Shown here piece by piece: positions 36,003 to 45,493 of a stretch of DNA of 64,000 nucleotides (the first letter of the stretch is position 1; each line of letters begins with the position of its first letter). The position numbers and the translations under genes were made by a program. This DNA is from an uncultured Verrucomicrobiota bacterium (lineage in GTDB: Bacteria > Verrucomicrobiota > Verrucomicrobiia > Opitutales > Opitutaceae): contig CAIRBK010000060.1 in NCBI GenBank assembly GCA_903876795.1, forward strand, positions 1 to 64,000, written 5' to 3'. The notes beneath the pieces were generated by a model. It was given only the letters and a program-made list of their open reading frames with translations. It was not told the DNA's origin and searched no databases.

Positions 36003-36914
36003 ATGAGCACGTCCACCATCGCGGGTCCTTACTTGAAAGATGAAATCAAGCAAAGGATCGAGCGTTGCCCCAAGCTGGCATCCCTCCAGAGCATCAACCG
36101 CAAGCTCGCCAGCCTGGTGAATTCGGAGCAGAGTTACAATTCGCAGATCGCCGAGATCATCCGCAGCGATCCCTCCCTGACCGCGCGCCTGTTGCGCATG
36201 GTCAACAGTGTTTACTTCGGCCTGAGCGCCAAGGTAAACAACATCGAAGAGGCGGTGCTCTACCTGGGCCTGCGGCAGATCCGCGAGCTTTCCATGGCCA
36301 CCCCCGTGATCGAGGATATGGAAAAGATCGGCCCGGCCAACACCCAGCTTCCCTGGCGCGAGATGTGGCAGCACTCCATCGGCACCGCCATCATGACCCG
36401 CGAAATCCTCTCGACCACCTCCCTCCTGGTCGACGATGACACCGACTACATCATCGGCCTGCTGCACAACGTCGGCAAGGTGGTCCTCGCCACCGCCTGG
36501 GGCCCCGAACTGGCCCAGCTCGTCGGCACCGAGCACGCCTCGCCCGAAGCCGCCTGCGCCGCCGAACGCGATTTGATCGGCTGGGACCACGCCGAAATCG
36601 GCGCCCACTACCTCGAACGCCACCAACTCGCCCCCGAAATCGTCGAGGCCGTCCGCTGCCACGCCCAGCCTTCCAAGGCCGGCGACCACCGTATCTACGC
36701 CGCCGCCGTCCAAGTCGCCGACCTCGTCGTGCGCCAAGTCGGCATCTCCAGCGGTTTCGAGCGGCTCTCCCCCCATCCGCCCCCCGGTTCCTGGATGCGC
36801 TCCGAGGGGTGGAGAATCCTTTTTGTGGAAAACACCCGCGAGGCCTCGCAGGCCCAGATCACCATCGAAAACATGATGCCACGCCTGCCGAGCATGCTCG
36901 ACGGGATCGTCTGA
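36003..36914 (+). CDS. HDOD-domain signalling protein
   Basis: 303 residues. The HDOD core spans about 20-230 with 'IIRSDPSLTARLLRMVNSVYF', of which 'SDPSLTARLLRMVNSV' is diagnostic, 'IEEAVLYLGLRQIREL' and 'YIIGLLHNVGKVVL'. The catalytic HD metal pair of true HD phosphohydrolases is not retained in full ('LLHNVGK'). It is followed after 4 bases by a hybrid kinase gene, so the two form one unit. A role in motility signalling is likely. Confidence 0.88.
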   Translation: MSTSTIAGPYLKDEIKQRIERCPKLASLQSINRKLASLVNSEQSYNSQIAEIIRSDPSLTARLLRMVNSVYFGLSAKVNNIEEAVLYLGLRQIRELSMATPVIEDMEKIGPANTQLPWREMWQHSIGTAIMTREILSTTSLLVDDDTDYIIGLLHNVGKVVLATAWGPELAQLVGTEHASPEAACAAERDLIGWDHAEIGAHYLERHQLAPEIVEAVRCHAQPSKAGDHRIYAAAVQVADLVVRQVGISSGFERLSPHPPPGSWMRSEGWRILFVENTREASQAQITIENMMPRLPSMLDGIV

Positions 36915-36918
36915 ACGC

Positions 36919-38844
<1,926 letters not shown>

Positions 38845-38876
38845 GACGGAACCCCGCGGTCAAAGGCGAGGTAATC

Positions 38877-38988
38877 CCAATGGCTGGATGCTTTTGAGAC
38901 TGAACGATCTCCAAACCAAAACCCCTCCGAGATTCCGCCACGTCGGGAATCCGTGGCGGAACGGCGGAGCCGTTTCGTCCGGGTAGTC
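38877..38988 (+). repeat. Interspersed repeat family A, copy 3
   Basis: It begins CCAATGGCTGGATGCT and has a perfect 10-bp hairpin TTCCGCCACG / CGTGGCGGAA (38933-38942 / 38952-38961), then GGAGCCGTTTCGT as in copy 2. It lies 32 bases after the kinase stop codon, in the same direction. Confidence 0.88.
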
Positions 38989-38989
38989 T

Positions 38990-39010
38990 CAGGGTGTGTT
39001 TCTGAAATAA
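38990..39010 (+). repeat. Partial repeat family B (first 21 bases)
   Basis: CAGGGTGTGTTTCTGAAATA matches the first bases of the full B repeat at 15761, then similarity stops. It directly follows repeat A copy 3. Bases 39011-39189 show nothing clear. Confidence 0.75.
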
Positions 39011-39189
39011 ATCGGGCCGGCGTGAGCGGAGAAGCGGGCTCGGCCAAGGCGGCCGAGACGGAGGCACCCCGGCGGGTCGTGCCGTCGAGACCAGCCTCCA
39101 CCCCTGGCTGCAACCACCCCCAAGTCCCCGGGCGGCAAAAAATTCCGAGCCTTATGGACGTTCTTTGCAAACGCTGAATCCAGGGATGC

Positions 39190-39273
39190 GACTCTGTTAA
39201 AAATATTTTTAAGCCGTTGTTTTAAATTATCTTAAGAAACCGTAATTAATTTTGGATCAAGGTCTGCTTAGTT
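39190..39273 (+). promoter_or_regulatory. AT-rich promoter region of the nonulosonic acid operon
   Basis: Directly upstream of the operon the sequence turns strongly AT-rich, with a palindrome AAAAATATTTTT (39200-39211 region) and several TTAA runs. This is unlike the GC-rich surroundings. It is the only plausible promoter for the ten following, tightly spaced genes. No confident -35/-10 pair or sigma-28 site was found. Confidence 0.4.
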
Positions 39274-41568
39274 ATGCGGATCATGTCGTTAACCGTTGCC
39301 CCACCCCAACCTGCGGCCTCCGCGCCGGATCTGAATCAAGAGGTCGCCGGCCAGTCCGAAGCACTCTCCTCGCAACTCAAGGCCTTGGGAGTCGCCTTGG
39401 CCGCGACGCTGGCCGATGCGACCGATGCGGTCGCACGGGAACGTTTTTCCGCCGAGCGGCGCACCCTGGCCGGGCGGCTGTGCGCATGGCCCAAGCGGGA
39501 GCGCCAGCATCCGGTCTGGTCCGACGTGCGCCTGATGATCGGCCGTCTGGCCGCCAGCGGCGCGCAAGACTTCCCCCTCGACACCGCCGACCAGGCCTGG
39601 GTGGCCGGACTGCCGCTCAAGGACTGGACCGGACTCACCGCCCTCATGGTGATGAGCGCCGCCTGGCGTCAACCGCAGGCCCCGCGCATCGCCCAGGTGC
39701 CCGACGCCTGGTGGGGCACCTACACCGAATGGCTCTTTACCTCGCCGCAGGGCTTCACCGAGCCGGGCGACGCCGAACTCCACGCCCGCCACGTGCGCAT
39801 CCACCTGGAAGATCTCGCCGGCTGGGTGCGCAAAAACACCGGCTCGGCCGCCGTGCGCGCCGCCGCCGAGTCCTACCTGCGCGTGGGCAACGCCATCCAG
39901 CTCTACTTCGCCGAGGGCAGCATGCGCGAACACGCCGAACTGCGCGGAGCCATCCTGCGGCGCTTCTTTGCCGAACGCGACGCCGACTACGAGATGTTCG
40001 CCTCACCCCGCGCCGGCCGCCGCCTGCGGGTCGGCTTCGTCAACCGCCACTTCGGCTCGCAGACGGAGACCTACACGACCATCCCGAGTTTCGAGCAACT
40101 CGATCCCGAACGCTTCGACGTCACCCTTTTCACCTGCCGCTCCGATCGCTCGGCCCTTGAGCAATACTGCCGCTCCAAGGTCGCCGCCTTCGAGGTGCTC
40201 CCCGCCGATCTCTCCGGCCAGGTCGCCGCCCTGCGCGCCGCCTCCCTCGACGTGGTGGTCTTCGGCACCAACGTCACCGCCGTCACCAACGAGGTCACCC
40301 GCCTCGCCCTCCACCGCGTCGCGCCCCTCCAGGTGCTCAACAACTCCTCCTGCATCACCTCGGGCCTGCCCACCGTCGATCTCTACGTGTCCGGCGATCT
40401 CACCGAGACGCCCGAGGCCGCCGGCCACTTCACCGAACGGCTCGGCCTCCTGCCCGGCCCCACCCATGCCTTCAACTACGAAGCCGACCGCCAAGCCCCC
40501 GTCCGCGCCTGGACCAAGGCCGACCTCGGCATCCCCGAAGACTCCATCGTCTTCGCCTCCGCCGCCAACTACTTCAAGGTCATCCCCGAGATGCGCGAGG
40601 CCTGGGCCCGCCTGCTCGCCGCCGTGCCCGGCTCCCGCCTGCTCCTCCATCCCTTCAACCCCAACTGGTCGTCCGACTACCCGATCAAGCGCTTCTGCTC
40701 CGAATTCGAGGCCGTCCTCGCCCGCCACGGCGTCGATCACAACCGCCTCGTGGTCTCCACCATGAAGCTCCCCAGCCGCTCCGACGTGAGCGCGCTGATG
40801 AGCGTCGGCGACCTCTACCTCGACACCGCCCCCTTCGGCGGCGTGAACTCCCTCGTCGATCCCCTCGAGGCCGGCGTCCCCGTCGTCGTCTGGGAAGGCG
40901 CCACCATGCGCGCCCGCATGGGCGCCGCGCTGCTCCGCTCCCTCGGGCTCGACGAATTCATCGCCACCAACCTGGAAAGCTATGTGGCCATCTCCACCGG
41001 CCTGGCCACCGCCGCCGGCCACCGCGCCGAGGTCTCCGCCCGCATCAAGGCAGCCATGGAGCGCGCCCCGCAGTTCCTGGATACCCTGGCCGCCAGCGAC
41101 GCCTTCGGCGACCTGATCGAGGCCGCCTACGACGACATCGCCGAGCACGGCCTCGCCGCCTTCCGCCGCGACCGCTCCCCGGTGCGCTCCCTCCGCGCCA
41201 CCCCACTCTCTCGCGACGCCCGCCGCGCCCACGGCAACACCCTGCTCGCCCACGGCCGCGCCGACCGCGCCGTCACCTACCTGCTTGCCGCCCTCCAGCA
41301 GGACGACGGCACCGCCGCCCTCTGGCTCGACATGGCCAAGGCCCTCCGCGCCAACGGCCAGATCAGGGACGCCCTCCAATCCCTCGAGGCCGGCCTCCGT
41401 CTCGACCAGACCCTGGTCCCCGGCTGGGAGATGCTCGTCGAACTCGCCGAACTCGCCGGCAACGCCGACCTCGCCGCCGAGGCCCGCAACGTCATCACCA
41501 CCCTCAAACCCAAGCCCAAGGCCGACATCTCCGGCGTCCTCGGAAAACTCCGCGCCGCCAAGTCCTGA
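39274..41568 (+). CDS. GT41-like (O-GlcNAc transferase type) glycosyltransferase with C-terminal TPR
   Basis: 764 residues; an alternative start is at 39283. The first ~235 residues are helical and unassigned. The catalytic part (~245-610) resembles the GT-B domain of bacterial SPINDLY/O-GlcNAc transferase proteins: 'RRLRVGFVNRHFGSQTETY', 'VAPLQVLNNSSCITSGLPTVD', where 'SSCITSGLPTVDLYVSGD' aligns with the known sugar-binding region, and 'DTAPFGGVNSLVDPLEAGVP'. TPR-like repeats follow at the C-terminus (~640-745). In eukaryotic enzymes the TPRs are N-terminal. First gene of the nonulosonic acid operon, it may transfer a sugar onto a protein such as flagellin; this is inference. Confidence 0.75.
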   Translation: MRIMSLTVAPPQPAASAPDLNQEVAGQSEALSSQLKALGVALAATLADATDAVARERFSAERRTLAGRLCAWPKRERQHPVWSDVRLMIGRLAASGAQDFPLDTADQAWVAGLPLKDWTGLTALMVMSAAWRQPQAPRIAQVPDAWWGTYTEWLFTSPQGFTEPGDAELHARHVRIHLEDLAGWVRKNTGSAAVRAAAESYLRVGNAIQLYFAEGSMREHAELRGAILRRFFAERDADYEMFASPRAGRRLRVGFVNRHFGSQTETYTTIPSFEQLDPERFDVTLFTCRSDRSALEQYCRSKVAAFEVLPADLSGQVAALRAASLDVVVFGTNVTAVTNEVTRLALHRVAPLQVLNNSSCITSGLPTVDLYVSGDLTETPEAAGHFTERLGLLPGPTHAFNYEADRQAPVRAWTKADLGIPEDSIVFASAANYFKVIPEMREAWARLLAAVPGSRLLLHPFNPNWSSDYPIKRFCSEFEAVLARHGVDHNRLVVSTMKLPSRSDVSALMSVGDLYLDTAPFGGVNSLVDPLEAGVPVVVWEGATMRARMGAALLRSLGLDEFIATNLESYVAISTGLATAAGHRAEVSARIKAAMERAPQFLDTLAASDAFGDLIEAAYDDIAEHGLAAFRRDRSPVRSLRATPLSRDARRAHGNTLLAHGRADRAVTYLLAALQQDDGTAALWLDMAKALRANGQIRDALQSLEAGLRLDQTLVPGWEMLVELAELAGNADLAAEARNVITTLKPKPKADISGVLGKLRAAKS

Positions 41569-41606
41569 GCCGTCCCGCCCCCTCCACCTTCAATCCCACG
41601 CCTCCC

Positions 41607-42689
41607 ATGCCTCCGCTCGCCTCCCCAGTCTCCCTCGAAAACGCCAGCATCCTCGTCACCGGGGGCACCGGCTCCTTCGGCAAGGCCTTTGTCAAAACCG
41701 TCCTCGAGCGCTACCCCAACATCCGCCGTCTCGTCGTCTTCTCCCGCGACGAGCTCAAGCAGTTCGAGATGTCCCAGCAGTTCAACGGGCGCGAGTATCC
41801 GGCCATCCGTTACTTCATCGGCGACATCCGCGACGAGAAACGCCTGCGCCGCGCCCTCGAGGGCATCGACATCGTTGTCCACGCCGCCGCCCTCAAACAG
41901 GTGCCCGCCGCCGAATACAACCCGTTCGAGTGCATCAAGACCAACGTCCTCGGCGCCCAAAACCTCATCGAGGCCGCCCTCGACTCCGGCGTGCGCCGCG
42001 TCGTCGCCCTCTCCACCGACAAGGCCGCCGCCCCCATCAACCTCTACGGCGCCACCAAGCTCTGCTCCGACAAGCTCTTCGTCGCCGCCAACAACATCCG
42101 CGGCACCCGCGACGTCAGCTTCAGCGTCGTCCGCTACGGCAACGTCATGGGCAGCCGCGGCTCCGTCATCCCGTTCTTCCAGGAAAAACGCAAAACCGGC
42201 GTCCTCCCCATCACCGATCCCGAGATGACCCGCTTCAACATCACCCTCGACGAGGCCGTCGCCATGGTGCTCTGGAGCATCGAAAACGCCTGGGGCGGCG
42301 AGATCATCGTTCCCAAGATCCCCTCCTACCGCATCACCGATCTGGCCCGCGCCATCGGCCCCGATTGCGACTACCCGGTCGTCGGCATCCGCCCCGGGGA
42401 AAAACTCCACGAGGAGATGATCACCGGCAGCGACAGCCATCACACCGCCGACCTGGGCCGCTACTACGCCATCCTCCCCATGGGCTCCGGCTACACGCCC
42501 GCCGAATACTGCGAGGCCCACGACGCCCGCATGGTCCCCGTCGGCTTCTGCTACAACAGCGGCACCAACCCCGACTTCCTCTCCACCGAACAGCTCCGCG
42601 GCCTCCTGGGCATCCGGGAGCCCTCCGATGCCGGCGTCTCCGTGCTCCCCCGCGACTGGCGCGGCGCGCCGGCCCTGGCCGCCTCCTGA
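41607..42689 (+). CDS. pseB: UDP-GlcNAc 4,6-dehydratase (inverting), PseB type
   Basis: The first step of pseudaminic acid synthesis: UDP-GlcNAc is dehydrated and inverted at C5. The 360-residue extended SDR has the NAD(P) motif 'TGGTGSFGKAF', the conserved 'HAAALKQVPAAEYNPFE' and the catalytic set 'STDKAAAPINLYGATK' (Asp, Lys, Tyr). Length and motifs are as expected for PseB/FlaA1, although the related legionaminic-type dehydratases are similar. It lies 38 bases after the GT41-like gene and 13 before pseC. Confidence 0.9.
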   Translation: MPPLASPVSLENASILVTGGTGSFGKAFVKTVLERYPNIRRLVVFSRDELKQFEMSQQFNGREYPAIRYFIGDIRDEKRLRRALEGIDIVVHAAALKQVPAAEYNPFECIKTNVLGAQNLIEAALDSGVRRVVALSTDKAAAPINLYGATKLCSDKLFVAANNIRGTRDVSFSVVRYGNVMGSRGSVIPFFQEKRKTGVLPITDPEMTRFNITLDEAVAMVLWSIENAWGGEIIVPKIPSYRITDLARAIGPDCDYPVVGIRPGEKLHEEMITGSDSHHTADLGRYYAILPMGSGYTPAEYCEAHDARMVPVGFCYNSGTNPDFLSTEQLRGLLGIREPSDAGVSVLPRDWRGAPALAAS

Positions 42690-42702
42690 GCCCTCCACCC
42701 GC

Positions 42703-43899
42703 ATGATCCCCTACGGCCGCCAGACGATCACCGCCGACGACATCGCCGCCGTCACCGCCGTCCTGCGCTCGGATTTCCTCACCCAGGGGCCGGCCGTCGA
42801 GGCCTTCGAGCGGAAATTCGCCGAACGCGTCGGCGCCCGCCACGCCGTCGCCGTCAACAACGCCACCGCCGCGCTCCACCTCGCCCTGCGTGTCGCCGGC
42901 GTGGGCCCGGGCGACCGCGTCGTCACCTCGCCGATCACCTTCGTGGCCTCGGCCAACGCCGCCGCCTACGTCGGCGCCACCCCCGACTTCGCCGACATCG
43001 ATCCGGTTAGCCACACGCTCTCCCCCGCCGCCCTAGCCGCCGGCTGGCGCGCCGACACCCGCGCGGTCGTCTCCGTGGACTACGCCGGCCAGGCCGCCGA
43101 CCTGCCGGCCATCGCCGCGTACGCCCGCGCCCGCGGGGCCGTCGTCATCGACGACGCCTGTCATGCCGTCGGCGGCTCGTTCCACTCCGGCGGCCGCCCG
43201 TGGAGCCTCGGCGGCAACCCCTGGGCCGACCTCACCACCTTCAGTTTCCACCCGGTGAAGACCCTGACCACCGGCGAAGGCGGCATGTTGGTCACCGACC
43301 GCGACGACTGGGCCGCGCTCGCCCGCACGCTCCGCTCCCACGGCATTGTTCGTAATACGAACAATTTCACCCCGGCCTCCGACGGTTGCCCGCTGCTCGC
43401 CGAGCGCGGGCCGTGGTTTTACGAGATGCAGGAGCTCGGGCACAATTACCGCATCACCGACATGCAGTGCGCCCTGGGGCTTTCCCAGCTGGGCCGCCTC
43501 GACGCCTGCCTGCGCCGCCGCCGCGAGATCGTCGCCGCCTACAACGCCGCCTTCGCCGGACTGCCCTGGCTGCAGACCCCCGCGCTTCGCGACCCGGCCG
43601 ACGCCGCGACCACCTCGTGGCACCTCTACACCGTGCAGATCGACTTCGCCGCGCTGGGCAAGACGCGCACCGAGGCCATGGCCGCCCTGCGCGACGCCGG
43701 CGTGGGCTCGCAAGTGCTCTACATCCCCGTGCACCTCCAGCCCTGGTATCGCCGCAACTATGGCTACGCCCAGGGCAAGTGCCCCGCAGCCGAGGCGTTT
43801 TACACCCGCACCCTCAGCCTCCCCTTGTTTCCGGCGATGACCGACGCCGACGTCGACCGCGTGGTGGTGGCGGTCCGAAACCTGTTCTCCCCATCATGA
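42703..43899 (+). CDS. pseC: UDP-4-amino-4,6-dideoxy-sugar aminotransferase, PseC type
   Basis: The second step: PLP-dependent amination at C4 of the PseB product. 398 residues from 42703 ('MIPYGRQTITADDI', the usual opening). The DegT/DnrJ/EryC1 fold shows 'VAVNNATAALHLAL', 'VVIDDACHAVGG' and the PLP lysine K186 in 'SFHPVKTLTTGEGG'. Its stop overlaps the methyltransferase start by four bases. Confidence 0.92.
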   Translation: MIPYGRQTITADDIAAVTAVLRSDFLTQGPAVEAFERKFAERVGARHAVAVNNATAALHLALRVAGVGPGDRVVTSPITFVASANAAAYVGATPDFADIDPVSHTLSPAALAAGWRADTRAVVSVDYAGQAADLPAIAAYARARGAVVIDDACHAVGGSFHSGGRPWSLGGNPWADLTTFSFHPVKTLTTGEGGMLVTDRDDWAALARTLRSHGIVRNTNNFTPASDGCPLLAERGPWFYEMQELGHNYRITDMQCALGLSQLGRLDACLRRRREIVAAYNAAFAGLPWLQTPALRDPADAATTSWHLYTVQIDFAALGKTRTEAMAALRDAGVGSQVLYIPVHLQPWYRRNYGYAQGKCPAAEAFYTRTLSLPLFPAMTDADVDRVVVAVRNLFSPS

Positions 43900-44579
43900 A
43901 AACCCAGAGAGAAATTTTTCTCCAAGGCGAAGCCGACTGCTGGGTCGCCCGCAATCGCCGGACCCTCTCCGCCTACCGTGTCGAGGACGATCCGGTGGCG
44001 CGCCATCTCCGCCCGTTTCTTTGCTCCGGCCAGTTCCTGGCCGAGGTGGGCTGCGCCACGGGTGGTCGCATCGCCGCGCTCGCCGGCCTGGCCGGCGGCC
44101 GCGCCGCCGGCATCGATCCCTCGCAGGCTGCGGTCGCCGAGGCGCGCCTCCTTCACCCAGACGCCGACTTCCAGGCGGGCACCGCCGACGACCTGCCTTG
44201 GGAAAACGCCAGCGTGGACGTGCTGATCTACGGCTTCTGCCTTTACCTGTGCGACCGCTCCGAATTGTTCCGCATCGCCGCGGAAGGCGACCGCGTTTTG
44301 CGCGACGGCGGGCTGGTCGCGGTGCTCGATTTTTGCCCTCCGTTTCCCTACCGCAACGCCTACTCCCACCGGGAGGGTGTCTTCAGTTACAAACTGCAGC
44401 ACGCCGCCCTCTGGTCGTGGAATCCCCACTACATCGAGATCTCGCGGCAAATCCATGACCACTCGCGCCCCCGCGACCCCGGCGCGCACGGAGTCTCGCC
44501 AGACGAACGCATCGGCGTGGTCGTCCTTAAAAAACAAACCGCCCACGCGTATCCCTTGCGCCAACACTATGGAGACTGA
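43896..44579 (+). CDS. SAM-dependent methyltransferase in the nonulosonic acid operon
   Basis: 227 residues from the ATG overlapping the pseC stop. Class I methyltransferase: motif I 'LAEVGCATGGRIAAL', 'GIDPSQAAVAEARL', 'DLPWENASVDVLIYG' and 'LRDGGLVAVLDF'. Methyltransferases of this type occur in several flagellin-glycan clusters and may O- or N-methylate the sugar; the site cannot be predicted. It overlaps the next gene by 11 bases, showing tight translational coupling. Confidence 0.85.
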   Translation: MKTQREIFLQGEADCWVARNRRTLSAYRVEDDPVARHLRPFLCSGQFLAEVGCATGGRIAALAGLAGGRAAGIDPSQAAVAEARLLHPDADFQAGTADDLPWENASVDVLIYGFCLYLCDRSELFRIAAEGDRVLRDGGLVAVLDFCPPFPYRNAYSHREGVFSYKLQHAALWSWNPHYIEISRQIHDHSRPRDPGAHGVSPDERIGVVVLKKQTAHAYPLRQHYGD

Positions 44580-45492
44580 CGTTCCTGGTCTTGCTCGGGC
44601 CCGTTTCGCTCTGGGCACCGTCCAGCTCGGCCTCCCCTACGGCGTGGCCAACCGCACCGGCCGCCCCGACGACGAGGCGGGCTGCGGCCTGGTGGCCGCC
44701 GCCCATGCCTGCGGAGTCTCGTGGTTCGACACTGCGGCCGCCTACGGTCGCAGCGAGCGGGTGCTCGGGCAGGCGTTCCGCCGGCTCGGTCTCGCGGACG
44801 AGGCACGGGTTGTCAGCAAGGGCGGCGGATTTGCCGCGCCGGGGGGATCGGTGACCGCCTGCGTCCAGACTTCGCTGCGGGCGCTGGGCATCCCCCGCCT
44901 GGAGGCGTGGCTTTTGCACGATGAGAGGGAGCTCGACGGCTGGGATGGTCGCGCTCGTGCTGACGCCGCCGCCCTGGCCTCCGAGAATCAGGTCGGGGTG
45001 TTCGGTCTTTCCGCCTACCAACCGGCAGCGGCGCTGAGCGCGCTCGAGGAGCTCGACTTTGGCGCGCTCCAATTTCCAGCCTCGCCTTTCGACAGGCGCT
45101 TTGTGCGCGGCGATACCGGCGAACGCATTCTCGGCTCGGGCGCGCGGCTCTTTGTGCGCAGCGTTTATTTGCAAGGTCTCGGTCTCATGGACCCGGAGCA
45201 GGTGCCCGCCCATATCCGGCATGGACGCGAGGCGGCGCGGGCGTTGGCCGATTTCTGCGGGGCGCACGGCTTGGAGCGCGATCATTTCTGCGTGCAGTAT
45301 GTGCTGCAACGCACCGCCCGGTCCGAGGCGCGCCTGGTGATCGGACTCGAGACGCCCGCCCAACTGGCCCGCAACGCCGCCCTGTTTTCCGCCACATCGC
45401 TGCCCGCCGCCCTCCTCGACGAGTGGGATGATCGCTGGCCCGACGACATCGAGGACCTCGTGCTGCCTTACCGCTGGACCAATCCCGCCTGA
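44569..45492 (+). CDS. Aldo/keto reductase in the nonulosonic acid operon
   Basis: 307 residues from 44569. The AKR fold shows 'FALGTVQLGLPYGVANR' at the start, the catalytic Asp/Tyr in 'GVSWFDTAAAYGRSERVLG', a Lys in 'RVVSKGGGF', and the HDxxEL-type 'WLLHDEREL'. NADPH-dependent reductases of this subgroup are frequent in nonulosonic acid and related sugar clusters, but their step there is unclear. It is one base from the next gene. Confidence 0.85.
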   Translation: METDVPGLARARFALGTVQLGLPYGVANRTGRPDDEAGCGLVAAAHACGVSWFDTAAAYGRSERVLGQAFRRLGLADEARVVSKGGGFAAPGGSVTACVQTSLRALGIPRLEAWLLHDERELDGWDGRARADAAALASENQVGVFGLSAYQPAAALSALEELDFGALQFPASPFDRRFVRGDTGERILGSGARLFVRSVYLQGLGLMDPEQVPAHIRHGREAARALADFCGAHGLERDHFCVQYVLQRTARSEARLVIGLETPAQLARNAALFSATSLPAALLDEWDDRWPDDIEDLVLPYRWTNPA

Positions 45493-45493
45493 C

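Noticed and set aside
39150-39172. Possible sigma-54 promoter (GG...TTGCA) ahead of the sugar operon
   Set aside because: The GG and GC pairs are nine bases apart rather than ten, which sigma-54 does not tolerate well.
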